Both the position numbers and the translations under genes were made by a program. A model generated the notes under the pieces. The model did no database searches and was not told where the DNA came from. It saw nothing but the letters and a program-made list of their open reading frames with translations. A stretch of DNA of 38,987 bases. It comes from an uncultured Lachnospiraceae bacterium. GTDB lineage: Bacteria; Bacillota; Clostridia; Lachnospirales; Lachnospiraceae. Within the stretch, counting starts at the first letter, position 1. Each line of letters begins with the position of its first letter. The stretch lies in the NCBI GenBank assembly GCA_902788035.1, contig CADAIL010000023.1, positions 1-38,987 of the forward strand. The letters run 5' to 3'. Below, piece by piece: positions 14,438 to 23,494 of this stretch.

Positions 14438-14466
14438 TTGACACGCGGAACAAATGTTCGTACAAT
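14438..14466 (+). promoter_or_regulatory. uvrB promoter with LexA box in the spacer
   Basis: TTGACA (14438-14443), a 17-base spacer and TACAAT (14461-14466). The spacer holds GGAACAAATGTTCG (14447-14460), which fits the Gram-positive LexA/DinR consensus CGAACNNNNGTTCG at all but one outer base. This supports SOS induction of uvrB. Confidence 0.88.
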
Positions 14467-14501
14467 GAAAATACATCTAGTCTCAAAGTTCAAGTGTGCG
14501 A

Positions 14502-14563
14502 AATTGAACTCCGTATTCAAGTTATGTGCTATATAAAGTATAGCGCGGAATTGTACTCCGTAT
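14502..14563. repeat. 15-bp direct repeat in the uvrB leader
   Basis: AATTGAACTCCGTAT (14502-14516) and AATTGTACTCCGTAT (14549-14563) differ at one base and are 47 bases apart. Between them is a small hairpin GCTATA/TATAGC. Both lie in the transcribed leader if the predicted promoter is used. Confidence 0.75.
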
Positions 14564-14645
14564 CTAAATGCGGGACAAAAGAGCGTAGAAAACAAGCAAA
14601 GTAAGAAAAGTAAGAAAAGCAGCAAACTTCCTAAAAGGAGATTCT

Positions 14646-16763
14646 ATGGAATTCAAACTTCACTCAGACTACAAACCGACCGGTGATCAGCCCGAGGCCA
14701 TCCGCAAGCTTGTCGAAGGCTTCCGTGAAGGAAACCAGGCCCAGACGCTTCTCGGTGTCACGGGTTCCGGCAAGACTTTTACAATGGCGAACGTAATCAC
14801 CGAGCTCCAGAAGCCCACGCTGGTCATAGCGCACAATAAGACTCTGGCGGCCCAGCTCTACAGTGAGTTCAAGGAATTCTTCCCGGAGAATGCCGTCGAA
14901 TACTTCGTCTCCTACTATGATTATTACCAGCCGGAGGCGTACGTGCCGTCGTCTGACACGTACATTGCCAAGGACTCCTCCGTCAACGACGAGATCGACA
15001 AGCTGCGCCTGTCCGCGCTGTCGTCACTGAGTGAGCGCCGCGACGTCATCATCGTTGCGTCCGTCTCATGCATCTACGGTATCGGCGCTCCGGATGATTT
15101 TGCAAATATGATGACCTCCGTCAGACCCGGCATGACCAAAGACCGCGATGAGCTCATCCGTGAGCTCATCGATATGCAATATGAGCGAAATGAGATGGAT
15201 TTCCACCGCGGTACGTTCCGTGTGAAAGGGGATACACTTGAAGTCATCCCTGCCGATAACAACGAGTATGCGGTGCGCATTGAGTTTTTCGGCGATGAGA
15301 TCGACAGAGTGACTTCTGTCGACACGCTCACCGGAGATGTGAAGGCAGAACTCAGTTATCAGGCTATCTATCCTGCTTCCTTCTACGTCGTTCCGCCTGA
15401 ACGCATGAGGGAGGCGTGCGATTCCATTGAGGCTGAGATGAAAGAGCAGGTTCTTTATTTCAAGAGTCGGGATAAGCTGCTTGAGGCTCAGCGAATCGGA
15501 GAGCGCACAGAGTTCGATATCGAGATGATGAAGGAGACCGGTTTCTGCTCAGGTATCGAGAATTATTCGCGGCATCTCACCGGCAGGGCACCGGGACAGC
15601 CGCCGTATACTCTGATCGATTATTTTAAGAATGATTTCTTAATTATAGTAGATGAATCCCACATGACAGTTCCGCAGATCGGCGCAATGTACAACGGTGA
15701 CAGGAGCCGCAAGACCACTCTCGTCGACTATGGGTTCCGTCTGCCGAGCGCTCTGGATAACCGTCCTCTCAATTTCGAAGAGTTCGAGGAGCATATCGAT
15801 CAGATCATGTTCGTCTCTGCCACTCCCGGCAAGTATGAAGAAGCGCATGAACTTCTTCGGGCAGAACAGATTATACGCCCGACAGGCCTGCTAGACCCTG
15901 ATGTCGATGTGCGTCCGGTCGAGGGACAGATCGATGATCTTGTCAGCGAAGTCAACAAAACAGTTGAGAAGCATGGGAAAGTTCTGATCACGACCCTGAC
16001 CAAGAGAATGGCTGAGGATCTCACTGATTACATGAAGGATCTGGACATTCGTGTCCGTTATCTTCACTCAGATATTGATACATTGGAGAGAACGCAGATC
16101 ATCCGGGAGATGCGTCTCGATGTTTTTGATGTTCTGGTTGGTATCAATCTTCTCCGAGAAGGTCTTGATATCCCTGAAATCACGCTGGTAGCAATACTCG
16201 ATGCTGACAAGGAGGGATTCCTTCGCTCAGAGACATCACTTATTCAGACAATCGGCCGCGCTTCCCGAAATTCGGAAGGCCATGTTATTATGTACGCGGA
16301 TGTGATGACCGATTCGATGAAGAAGGCGATCGGGGAGACAAAACGCCGACGTGAGCTTCAGATGAAATATAATGAAGAGCACGGCATTACACCTCAGACG
16401 ATTCAGAAGGCGGTGCGCGATCTCATTTCTATTTCCAAGGAAGTCGCGAAGACAGAGGCAGAAATAGAGAAGAATCCGGAAGACATGAGCCGGGCAGAGC
16501 TTGAGAAGCTCATTGAAAAGGTCGAAAAGCAGATGCGCGCTGCGGCCGCTGAGCTCAACTTTGAGATGGCTGCGGAACTTCGAGACAAGATGGTAGAACT
16601 CAGACAGAATCTTGACGATGTAGAAGATACGGAGCGCAGGGTACGGAGTTCCAATCGGGCTAAGGCAAAGACCGAGGGGGCGATTGCAGCCAATGCGCAG
16701 CCTAAGCGGACCTATAAGAAGTATAACAAGGCTCGGGGAAAGAACAGAGGAGGGAAAGCCTGA
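14646..16763 (+). CDS. uvrB: Excinuclease ABC subunit B
   Basis: DNA damage recognition helicase-like subunit of nucleotide excision repair; it loads on DNA with UvrA and then recruits UvrC. The 705-residue length is normal to slightly long. Walker A is GVTGSGKT (37-44), the DNA-inserting beta-hairpin is [20 protein letters not shown] (about 90-109), the DEAD-like box is VDESH, and the last helicase motif is [12 protein letters not shown]. The C-terminal UVR domain ([20 protein letters not shown]) binds UvrC, followed by a basic tail. AAAGGAG precedes the ATG. The promoter upstream contains a LexA box. Confidence 0.98.
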   Translation: MEFKLHSDYKPTGDQPEAIRKLVEGFREGNQAQTLLGVTGSGKTFTMANVITELQKPTLVIAHNKTLAAQLYSEFKEFFPENAVEYFVSYYDYYQPEAYVPSSDTYIAKDSSVNDEIDKLRLSALSSLSERRDVIIVASVSCIYGIGAPDDFANMMTSVRPGMTKDRDELIRELIDMQYERNEMDFHRGTFRVKGDTLEVIPADNNEYAVRIEFFGDEIDRVTSVDTLTGDVKAELSYQAIYPASFYVVPPERMREACDSIEAEMKEQVLYFKSRDKLLEAQRIGERTEFDIEMMKETGFCSGIENYSRHLTGRAPGQPPYTLIDYFKNDFLIIVDESHMTVPQIGAMYNGDRSRKTTLVDYGFRLPSALDNRPLNFEEFEEHIDQIMFVSATPGKYEEAHELLRAEQIIRPTGLLDPDVDVRPVEGQIDDLVSEVNKTVEKHGKVLITTLTKRMAEDLTDYMKDLDIRVRYLHSDIDTLERTQIIREMRLDVFDVLVGINLLREGLDIPEITLVAILDADKEGFLRSETSLIQTIGRASRNSEGHVIMYADVMTDSMKKAIGETKRRRELQMKYNEEHGITPQTIQKAVRDLISISKEVAKTEAEIEKNPEDMSRAELEKLIEKVEKQMRAAAAELNFEMAAELRDKMVELRQNLDDVEDTERRVRSSNRAKAKTEGAIAANAQPKRTYKKYNKARGKNRGGKA

Positions 16764-16819
16764 AAGAGAGGCTTCACGCATTAGAATTCGTGTGACATAC
16801 AGAATCAGGAGGTGATTAT

Positions 16820-16999
16820 TTGGCAGGAAACATGTGTGACACATGCATAAATTACGTCTGGGATGAAGACGATGAAGATTACTACTGCTGCTGTGATATG
16901 GACGAGGATGACTATGTGAGATTTCTGACCGCCCCACAGGCGGTGTGTCCATACTACAGGTTGGATGATGAGTACGCGATTGTGCGTCATCAGATATGA
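16820..16999 (+). CDS. DUF6472-like Cys/Asp-rich miniprotein
   Basis: A 59-residue protein starting at TTG (16820) with AGGAGGTG upstream at proper distance. It begins MAGNMCDTCINYVWDEDDED and continues YYCCCDMDEDDYVRFL, with further Cys in AVCPYYRLDDEYAIV. The ordered Cys (CxxC, CCC, C) together with many Asp suggest metal binding. It resembles the DUF6472 family of Clostridia, for which I know no function. It follows uvrB by 56 bases and is closed by a terminator, so it may be co-transcribed with uvrB. Confidence 0.82.
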   Translation: MAGNMCDTCINYVWDEDDEDYYCCCDMDEDDYVRFLTAPQAVCPYYRLDDEYAIVRHQI

Positions 17000-17003
17000 G
17001 GAT

Positions 17004-17035
17004 CCGGGGCCGGCGTTAGCTGACCCCGGTTTTTT
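17004..17035 (+). terminator. Terminator after the miniprotein
   Basis: Stem CCGGGG (17004-17009) with CCCCGG (17024-17029), with a further short inner pair, followed by six T (17030-17035). It ends the uvrB transcript. Confidence 0.85.
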
Positions 17036-17516
17036 ATGAAATGAGAAGCTGTGTTGTCACCGGATGATATTGACCGTTTTTCTTCGGGCTCTTATTGGCT
17101 AGTTGGTCCGATTCTAACAATGATTATTGTGAACTAGTATCTATAAATAAGACACATTCTAATCGGATTTCTACTGTTTTTTTGACCGGGAGGGGTCCAA
17201 TAGGTAGTTGTCGGTGGAAGGCAGTCATTTTGCTAAGATGGGCTATGTACAACTGCTCTAAAGTTGAATCGGCAGTCGATATTGCAAAAAATAACATATG
17301 TGCAGTGCCATAAGAGACATAAATCAAGTGACCTGGGCAGTAACATTCGGTCTTTTTTTGCTAAATCTGCTGCTTACACTACTGAATATCGAGTCTAGAA
17401 GCAGTCAACTTTTTTGATTTTGATAACCGAAGATGGTAAGACTTGCTTATGCCAGATTTTCACTGGCAGTAGCGCAAAGGTGATATCGAAAAAAGCTACT
17501 GCTCCTTTCAAGACCT
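17036..17516. other. Intergenic region with decayed repeat relatives
   Basis: No convincing gene. Short frames here lack ribosome sites. A shortened relative of the downstream cassettes is visible: GGCAGTC at 17220-17226, CTAAGATG at 17233-17240 and AAAGTTGA at 17260-17267, in the same order as in the intact units. Further GGGCAGT and GCAGTC words occur at about 17328 and 17402. Confidence 0.6.
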
Positions 17517-17880
17517 GGGCAGTCTCGAAACACCCCATAGACCTAAGATGACTGTCAGCCTTCATTCCTGCCTTCAGTCGACAAAAGTTGATTTCACTGA
17601 ATGCGACTGCCCTCTTTCTTACCCGGGCAGTCCCGAAACGCCCCATAGACCTAAGATGACTGCCAGGCTTCATTCCTGCCTTCAGTCGACAAAAGTTGAT
17701 TTCAGTGAACGCTACTGCCCTCCAAACCACCCGGGCAGTCCCGAGACGCGGTATAGACCTAAGATGACTGTCAGCCTTCATTCCTGCCCTCGGTCGACAA
17801 AAGTTGATTTCACTGAATGCGACTGCCCGCAACCCACCCGGGCAGTCAACGATCGCCGCACAGAACAAAGATGACTGCCA
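17517..17880. repeat. Three tandem 96-bp hairpin-closed cassettes
   Basis: Cassettes at 17517-17612, 17625-17720 and 17733-17828 are each exactly 96 bases. Each begins GGGCAGT and ends with the complement ACTGCCC; linkers of 12, 12 and 11 bases are pyrimidine or C-rich and not conserved. A fourth copy starts at 17840 and decays. Shared inner words include ATAGACCTAAGATGACTG and TCGACAAAAGTTGATTTCA. The overall period of 108 and 107 bases keeps frames open on both strands, which explains long but probably spurious frames. It lies between the uvrB terminator and the hrcA promoter. Confidence 0.93.
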
Positions 17881-17942
17881 GCCGACATGAAAACATAAAA
17901 CACTCTCAATTGTTTACGATTTGTGAAAAATTTATTTTTATG

Positions 17943-17971
17943 TTGACATCCACCGCACCCGAGAGTATATT
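17943..17971 (+). promoter_or_regulatory. hrcA operon promoter
   Basis: TTGACA (17943-17948), 17-base spacer, TATATT (17966-17971). The CIRCE operator lies immediately downstream at the expected transcription start. Confidence 0.88.
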
Positions 17972-17983
17972 ATGTCTTAGATG

Positions 17984-18010
17984 TTAGCACTCCAACACAC
18001 TGAGTGCTAA
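17984..18010 (+). promoter_or_regulatory. CIRCE operator for HrcA
   Basis: TTAGCACTC (17984-17992), nine bases, GAGTGCTAA (18002-18010): a perfect CIRCE element. HrcA bound here represses the heat-shock operon, so hrcA, and probably grpE and dnaK, are heat-inducible. Confidence 0.98.
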
Positions 18011-18033
18011 CAAAGAAAAATGAGGAGCCCGAA

Positions 18034-19149
18034 ATGGAACTTACCGAGAGAAAACGGAAAATTTTATATGCGATTATCCGGAACTATCTTGAGACAGGCG
18101 AGCCTGTCGGTTCCAGGACGATCTCAAAATACACAGACCTGAATCTCAGCTCCGCCACGATCCGGAATGAGATGTCCGATCTCGAGGAGATGGGATATAT
18201 CCTTCAGCCGCACACTTCTGCCGGCCGTATCCCGTCCGACAAGGGATATCGCTTTTATGTAAATTCACTTGTCCAGGAAGAGACCAGGCAGGTCTCTGCT
18301 ATGAACAGCCTGATGATCGCGAAGACGAATCGGATGGAAGAAATCCTGAAGCAGGTCATACGGCTGCTGGCCAGCCGCACGAACTACACGACGATGATCT
18401 CCGCGCCTTCCTATAAAGGGAACAAGGTCAAGTTCATTCAGCTAAGCAAGCTGAACCCAAGGCAGCTCCTCAACGTCGTTGTCATTGAAGGCAACGTGGT
18501 CAAGAACCACATCATCGATCTGAGCGATGACATCGATGAGGAACAGGTCCTGAAGCTCAACCTTCTGCTGAACACCCGCCTGAACGGTCTGACGATGGCT
18601 GACATAAATCTCGGACTTATCTCCAATATCAAGGAGGAGGCAGGTATTCATGCAAATGTAGTTAACGAAGTTCTCGACACTATCGCCGAAGTCATAAGGG
18701 CTGAGACTGATGAGAACATGGAGATCTACACGAGCGGTGTAAACAACATTTTCAGATATCCTGAACTTGCCGACACGCAAAATGCGAGCCGACTGATTAC
18801 AACGCTGGAAGAGAAAAGTGTTCTCGCGGATTTCGTCAGAGAGACGGATTCAAGTCTGAGTGAGGAGACCGGCATCAAGGTCTATATAGGCGAGGAGAGC
18901 TCGGTCGAGTCTATGAAAGATTGCAGCGTTGTCACCGCGACTTATGATCTGGGCGACGGTCTGCAGGGAACAATCGGAATCATCGGGCCGAAGCGCATGG
19001 ATTATGAGAAGGTAATGAGCAACCTGCAGATATTCAAGGAGGGCCTCGGCGATCTGTTCAGAAAGAACAGAAATGCCGGTGAGAGTATAGCAGGAATCGA
19101 TGATATAGAAGAACCGAATCAGGACCTCGGCAGCATGTCATCAGAATAG
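18034..19149 (+). CDS. hrcA: Heat-inducible transcription repressor HrcA
   Basis: Repressor of class I heat-shock genes acting through CIRCE, kept active by chaperonin. It is 371 residues. The N-terminal winged helix is seen in RKILYAIIRNYLETGEPVGS and LSSATIRNEMSDLEEMGYI, followed by QPHTSAGRIPSDKGYRFYVN, a hallmark of the family. The C-terminal conserved segment is YDLGDGLQGTIGIIGPKRMD. The ATG at 18034 has GAGGAG before it; an ATG 30 bases earlier lies next to the CIRCE element and lacks a ribosome site. It is first in the operon with grpE. Confidence 0.97.
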   Translation: MELTERKRKILYAIIRNYLETGEPVGSRTISKYTDLNLSSATIRNEMSDLEEMGYILQPHTSAGRIPSDKGYRFYVNSLVQEETRQVSAMNSLMIAKTNRMEEILKQVIRLLASRTNYTTMISAPSYKGNKVKFIQLSKLNPRQLLNVVVIEGNVVKNHIIDLSDDIDEEQVLKLNLLLNTRLNGLTMADINLGLISNIKEEAGIHANVVNEVLDTIAEVIRAETDENMEIYTSGVNNIFRYPELADTQNASRLITTLEEKSVLADFVRETDSSLSEETGIKVYIGEESSVESMKDCSVVTATYDLGDGLQGTIGIIGPKRMDYEKVMSNLQIFKEGLGDLFRKNRNAGESIAGIDDIEEPNQDLGSMSSE

Positions 19150-19240
19150 CATGTGATCTGAACATCACGAGATCAGAACAGCATGCCACCGCAACAGCAT
19201 GCGATCTGAACATCGCGAGATCAGGACAGCATGAGATTAG
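19148..19240. repeat. 48-bp repeat pair with covarying hairpin between hrcA and grpE
   Basis: AGCATG plus hairpin occurs at 19148 and again at 19196. Copy one has GTGAT (19153-19157) pairing with ATCAC (19164-19168); copy two has GCGAT (19201-19205) pairing with ATCGC (19212-19216). The loop CTGAAC and the following GAGATCAG are the same. The T-A to C-G exchange is compensatory. Confidence 0.85.
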
Positions 19241-19263
19241 AATAAACTCAGAGGTGACGAGAT

Positions 19264-20178
19264 ATGATAGAGATAATTGAAGAAAGGAAGGAACCTGATT
19301 TGAGCACAGAAGAGAAGAAGGTTTCTGAAGAACTTAAACAGGAAGCGGATGCTCAGGAAGCAGCTGCCGGGGCTCAGGCGAAAGCAGCTGAAGGATGCGA
19401 GGAGAAATCTTCGTGCCAGGAGGGAACCGCCGATGTAAATGAAGAGAAATCTTCAGATTCAGAAGCGGCGGCAACTGAAGAGAAAACTGAGACCGCTAAG
19501 GAAGCCCTTGAGCCGGAGAAATCCGAAGCCGGTGAGAGCGCAGGAAATTCGGAAGCCGGTGAGAGCACCGGAAATCCGGAAGCCGGGAAAGAGTCCGGCA
19601 CAGCAGATGGGAAAGCCGATGCTGAGGAAGCATCAGACAAACCTGAGGCTGCAGATAATGAAGATGCCGCACATGAAACTGAGAATGGCGATAAGGAGCC
19701 TGACATGCTTTTCGGAAGCCGCAAGCTGAAGAAAGAAATTGAGAAGAAAGACGAGCTCATCAAAGAGCAGAATGAGAAATACATCCGGCTCATGGCAGAG
19801 TTCGACAACTACAGGAAGAGAACGGAAAAAGAAAAAGCCGGCATGTACGCGATGGGAGCGAAAGATGTCGTTGAGAAGATCCTTCCGGTCGTTGACAACT
19901 TTGAGAGAGGATTCTCGCTGGTAGCTGAGGAGGATGCTGAGGACCCGTTCACAGAGGGTATGCAGAAGATCTACAAGCAGCTCATGACGACTCTGACAGA
20001 CCTCGGCGTCACACCGATCGAGGCGGTCGGCAAGGAATTCGACCCGAATCTTCACAATGCAGTCATGCATGTAGATGATGAGAACGTCGGCGAGAACATC
20101 GTCGTGCAGGAATTCCAGAAAGGCTATATGTATAAGGACTCGGTCGTGCGCCACTCAATGGTGCAGGTGGCGAACTGA
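19264..20178 (+). CDS. grpE: GrpE nucleotide exchange factor with long acidic extension
   Basis: Co-chaperone that releases ADP from DnaK. It is 304 residues, about 100 more than usual. The conserved domain starts near residue 155: long coiled coil (KEIEKKDELIKEQNEKYIRL, then MAEFDNYRKRTEKEK), then the beta part (DLGVTPIEAVGKEFDPNLHN, GYMYKDSVVRHSMVQV). The first about 150 residues are Glu/Ala/Ser-rich and contain a repeated SEAGES / AGNSEAGESTGNPEAG pattern with no hydrophobic core, so probably disordered. GAGGTGA precedes the ATG at 19264; a later in-frame ATG is not better placed. It lies between hrcA and dnaK. Confidence 0.96.
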   Translation: MIEIIEERKEPDLSTEEKKVSEELKQEADAQEAAAGAQAKAAEGCEEKSSCQEGTADVNEEKSSDSEAAATEEKTETAKEALEPEKSEAGESAGNSEAGESTGNPEAGKESGTADGKADAEEASDKPEAADNEDAAHETENGDKEPDMLFGSRKLKKEIEKKDELIKEQNEKYIRLMAEFDNYRKRTEKEKAGMYAMGAKDVVEKILPVVDNFERGFSLVAEEDAEDPFTEGMQKIYKQLMTTLTDLGVTPIEAVGKEFDPNLHNAVMHVDDENVGENIVVQEFQKGYMYKDSVVRHSMVQVAN

Positions 20179-20316
20179 GCATAAGCCGCAAGAGTAGTGC
20201 GTGATCTGAATTCATCGCCAAAAGTTCATATGCGGAATATGTTTATAACCGCGAAAGCGTTTATATAAATTAAGAAATCAAACCAATATTAGAAAATATA
20301 CTGGAGGAAAATTATT

Positions 20317-22191
20317 ATGAGTAAGATTATCGGTATTGACCTTGGAACAACTAACAGCTGCGTAGCAGTTATGGAAGGCGGCCAGCCGGTCGTTATTGCA
20401 AATGCAGAAGGCGCCCGCACAACACCGTCCGTAGTCGCAGTTACAAAATCTGGTGAGAGACTTGTCGGCGAGCCGGCAAAACGTCAGGCAGTTACAAATG
20501 CTGACAACACGATCGCTTCCATCAAGAGAAAGATCGGAACAAATGAGAAGGTTACCATGGGCGGCAAGTCCTACACACCGCAGGAAATCTCCGCTATGAT
20601 CCTTCAGAAACTGAAGGCAGACGCTGAGAACTATATCGGTGAGAAGGTCACAGAGGCAGTCATCACAGTTCCGGCATACTTCAACGACGCACAGCGCCAG
20701 GCAACAAAGGACGCCGGCAAGATCGCAGGTCTTGAAGTAAAGCGTATCATCAACGAGCCGACAGCAGCAGCTCTGGCTTACGGCCTTGACAACGAAGTAG
20801 ATCAGAAGATCATGGTCTATGACCTCGGCGGCGGCACATTCGATGTTTCTATCATCGATATCGGTGACGGCGTCATCGAAGTTCTCGCAGTTAACGGCGA
20901 CAGCCACCTCGGCGGCGATGACTTTGACAACGCGATCACAAACTACATGCTGCAGGATTTCAAGCTCAAGGAAGGCGTTGACCTGTCCAACGACAAAATG
21001 GCTCTTCAGAGACTGAAAGAGGCAGCTGAGAAGGCTAAGAAGGAACTTTCTTCTTCTACAACGACCAACATCAACCTTCCGTTCATCACAGCTACAGCTG
21101 AGGGCCCGAAGCACTTCGATATGGACCTCACAAGAGCTAAATTTGATGAACTGACAAGAAGCCTTGTCGAGAGAACAGTTATTCCGGTACAGAAAGCTCT
21201 TCAGGATGCAGGCCTTACGGCTTCTGACCTTACAAAGGTCCTTCTGGTCGGCGGTTCCACACGTATCCCGGCAGTTCAGGACAAGGTAAAGGCCCTTACA
21301 GGCAAGGAGCCGAGCAAGAACCTTAACCCGGACGAGTGCGTAGCAGTCGGTGCTTCTATCCAGGGCGGCAAGCTCTCCGGTGAAGCAGGCGCAACAGACA
21401 TCCTTCTTCTGGACGTCACACCGCTTTCACTTTCCATCGAGACAGAGGGCGGCATCGCTACTCGTCTGATCGAGAGAAATACAACGATCCCGACAAAGAA
21501 GAGCCAGGTATTCTCCACAGCAGCTGACAATCAGCCGGCAGTTGATATCCATGTTCTTCAGGGTGAGAGACAGTTCGCAGCTGACAACAAGACACTCGGC
21601 CAGTTCAGACTGGACGGCATCGCTCCGGCACGCCGCGGTGTTCCGCAGATCGAAGTTACATTCGATATCGATGCCAACGGTATCGTAAACGTCTCCGCTA
21701 AGGACCTTGGAACAGGCAAGGAGCAGCATATCACGATCACATCTTCTTCCAACATGTCCGATGCTGATATCGACAGAGCAGTCAAGGAAGCAGCAGCTTT
21801 CGAGGCTCAGGACAGAAAGCGCAAGGAAGGTGTCGATGCCAAGAACGAAGCTGAGTCCATGGTATTCCAGGTCGAGAATGCTCTGAACGAAGTCGGCGAC
21901 AAGATCAGCAGCGATGAGAAGGCATCTGTTCAGGCAGACGTTGACGCTCTTAAGGCAGTTGTCGAGAGAGTCAAGAACGTACCGAACCTTTCCGACTCTG
22001 AAGTTTCCGAGCTGAAAGCCGGCAAGGAAAAATTGATGAATTCCGCACAGAAGGTATTTGCCAAGATGTACGAGCAGGCAGCTCCGCAGGGCCAGGCAGG
22101 TCCGGGACCGCAGGGCTTCGGCGGCGGCAGCTACGGCGGAAATAACGGCGGCGACGATGATGTTGTCGATGCTGACTATACAGAAGTATAA
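20317..22191 (+). CDS. dnaK: Chaperone DnaK (Hsp70)
   Basis: ATP-driven chaperone working with DnaJ and GrpE. It is 624 residues. The nucleotide-binding domain has [13 protein letters not shown] (6-18), [22 protein letters not shown] and [10 protein letters not shown]. The substrate-binding domain includes [20 protein letters not shown]. The tail is Gly/Gln-rich and ends [12 protein letters not shown], the typical Gram-positive ending. TGGAGG precedes the ATG. No consensus promoter stands out in the 138 bases after grpE, so it is probably read from the CIRCE promoter. Its codon use is strongly biased, as expected for a highly expressed gene. Confidence 0.99.
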   Translation: MSKIIGIDLGTTNSCVAVMEGGQPVVIANAEGARTTPSVVAVTKSGERLVGEPAKRQAVTNADNTIASIKRKIGTNEKVTMGGKSYTPQEISAMILQKLKADAENYIGEKVTEAVITVPAYFNDAQRQATKDAGKIAGLEVKRIINEPTAAALAYGLDNEVDQKIMVYDLGGGTFDVSIIDIGDGVIEVLAVNGDSHLGGDDFDNAITNYMLQDFKLKEGVDLSNDKMALQRLKEAAEKAKKELSSSTTTNINLPFITATAEGPKHFDMDLTRAKFDELTRSLVERTVIPVQKALQDAGLTASDLTKVLLVGGSTRIPAVQDKVKALTGKEPSKNLNPDECVAVGASIQGGKLSGEAGATDILLLDVTPLSLSIETEGGIATRLIERNTTIPTKKSQVFSTAADNQPAVDIHVLQGERQFAADNKTLGQFRLDGIAPARRGVPQIEVTFDIDANGIVNVSAKDLGTGKEQHITITSSSNMSDADIDRAVKEAAAFEAQDRKRKEGVDAKNEAESMVFQVENALNEVGDKISSDEKASVQADVDALKAVVERVKNVPNLSDSEVSELKAGKEKLMNSAQKVFAKMYEQAAPQGQAGPGPQGFGGGSYGGNNGGDDDVVDADYTEV

Positions 22192-22200
22192 TGGTATTAC

Positions 22201-22238
22201 TTTGCAGGGTCTCGCATTTACTGCGAGTCAGCTGCAAA
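22201..22238 (+). other. Two-tier hairpin just after dnaK
   Basis: Outer arms TTTGCAG (22201-22207) and CTGCAAA (22232-22238) enclose CTCGCA-tttac-TGCGAG (22211-22227). No T run follows. It may protect or process the dnaK mRNA 3' end. Confidence 0.65.
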
Positions 22239-22269
22239 TTGCACCGAATAATTAAATCTGACTTTTTGG

Positions 22270-22305
22270 GGCTCCCGCTCTTCGCGGAGTGGGAGCCTCA
22301 TTTTT
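22270..22305 (+). terminator. Terminator between dnaK and dnaJ
   Basis: An 11-bp stem, GGCTCCCGCTC (22270-22280) with GAGTGGGAGCC (22287-22297, one G-U pair), followed by TCATTTTT. It would lower or end transcription before dnaJ. Confidence 0.85.
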
Positions 22306-22381
22306 GGCGTTTAGCAGGATACAGACTGCCTGCCGCTTCAAGAGGCGGGGGCTTCTACACTTAGATTAATTGGGGAAGAAT

Positions 22382-23476
22382 ATGGCAGAGAAGCGTGATT
22401 ATTACGAGGTGCTCGGCGTTGCGAAGGACGCATCCGATGCTGACCTCAAGAAAGCATACCGTCAGCTGGCTAAGAAATACCATCCGGACGTAAACCCGAG
22501 CGAGGAGGCCGCCGAGAAATTCAAGGAGGCATCCGAAGCTTACTCGATTCTGTCTGATCCGGACAAGAGGAGACAGTATGATCAGTTCGGGCATGCTGCA
22601 TTTGCAAATGGCGGAGCCGGCGGATTCGGAGGATTTGACTTCACCGGATCCGGAATGGGTGATATTTTCGGCGACCTGTTCGGCGATCTTTTCGGCGGCG
22701 GCACGAGATACTCTCAGAGAGCAAATAACGGTCCGATGCGCGGTGCAAATGTCCGCACCTCCGTCAATGTCAGCTTCGAGGAAGCTGTTTTTGGCTGTGA
22801 GAAGGAGATCGAGCTCAATTTCCGTGAAATGTGCGAGACATGCCACGGCACGGGAGCTAAGGAGGGAACACAGCCCGAGACCTGCAGCCGCTGCAACGGC
22901 ACAGGCCGCGTGATCCAGACGCAGCAGTCGATTTTCGGTATGATGCAGACAGAGACTGTCTGTCCGGAATGCCGCGGCCAGGGGCGTATTATCCGTGAGA
23001 AGTGTCCGGAATGCCACGGCAGCGGATACAAGACAAAGCGGATCAAGATCAAGGTCCAGATCCCTGCAGGTATCGACAACGGCATGTCTGTCAGAGTCCG
23101 TGACAAGGGTGAGCCGGGTACGAACGGCGGCGCAAGAGGCGACCTGCTGGTCGAAGTCCGTGTGTCCCGTCATCCGCTTTTCCAGAGGAACGATACGGAT
23201 CTGTATTCGACGGCTGCAGTTTCATTTGCCAAAGCCGCTCTTGGCGGAAAAATCCAGATCAAGACCATCGACGGCGATGTCGAGTACGAGGTCAAAGCCG
23301 GCACAGAGACAGATACAAGGATACGTCTGCGCGGCAAGGGAGTTCCGGCTGTGAATAATCCGAAGCGCCGCGGCGACCACTATGTCACTCTGGTCGTACA
23401 GGTGCCGAAGAAGATGAACCGCGCGCAGAAGGAAGCGCTCAAAAAATACGCCGAGGCCATGGGCGAAACGCTGTAA
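22382..23476 (+). CDS. dnaJ: Chaperone DnaJ (Hsp40)
   Basis: J-domain co-chaperone that delivers substrates to DnaK and stimulates its ATPase. It is 364 residues. The J domain holds HPD at 34-36, then a Gly/Phe-rich linker (residues 76-107), then four zinc-finger repeats: CETCHGTG (151), CSRCNGTG (168), CPECRGQG (194) and CPECHGSG (208). The C-terminal peptide-binding domains follow. It is a complete type I DnaJ. The ATG at 22382 has GGGGAAG upstream; a TTG four codons earlier overlaps this site. A terminator lies between dnaK and this gene, so its expression may depend on readthrough or an own promoter not identified here. Confidence 0.98.
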   Translation: MAEKRDYYEVLGVAKDASDADLKKAYRQLAKKYHPDVNPSEEAAEKFKEASEAYSILSDPDKRRQYDQFGHAAFANGGAGGFGGFDFTGSGMGDIFGDLFGDLFGGGTRYSQRANNGPMRGANVRTSVNVSFEEAVFGCEKEIELNFREMCETCHGTGAKEGTQPETCSRCNGTGRVIQTQQSIFGMMQTETVCPECRGQGRIIREKCPECHGSGYKTKRIKIKVQIPAGIDNGMSVRVRDKGEPGTNGGARGDLLVEVRVSRHPLFQRNDTDLYSTAAVSFAKAALGGKIQIKTIDGDVEYEVKAGTETDTRIRLRGKGVPAVNNPKRRGDHYVTLVVQVPKKMNRAQKEALKKYAEAMGETL

Positions 23477-23494
23477 AACTGCAGAGGTATTGAT

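Noticed and set aside
17395..17874. Long open frames on both strands through the 108-base repeats
   Set aside because: The period is mostly a multiple of three, so any open frame in one unit stays open in all. Both strands are open at once and there is no ribosome site.
17517..17880. CRISPR array
   Set aside because: Units are 96 bases with 11-12-base linkers and internal complementarity; no 25-40 base repeat with unique spacers and no cas genes.
20278..23173. Long minus-strand frames opposite dnaK and dnaJ
   Set aside because: They are shadows of strongly codon-biased highly expressed genes on the plus strand.
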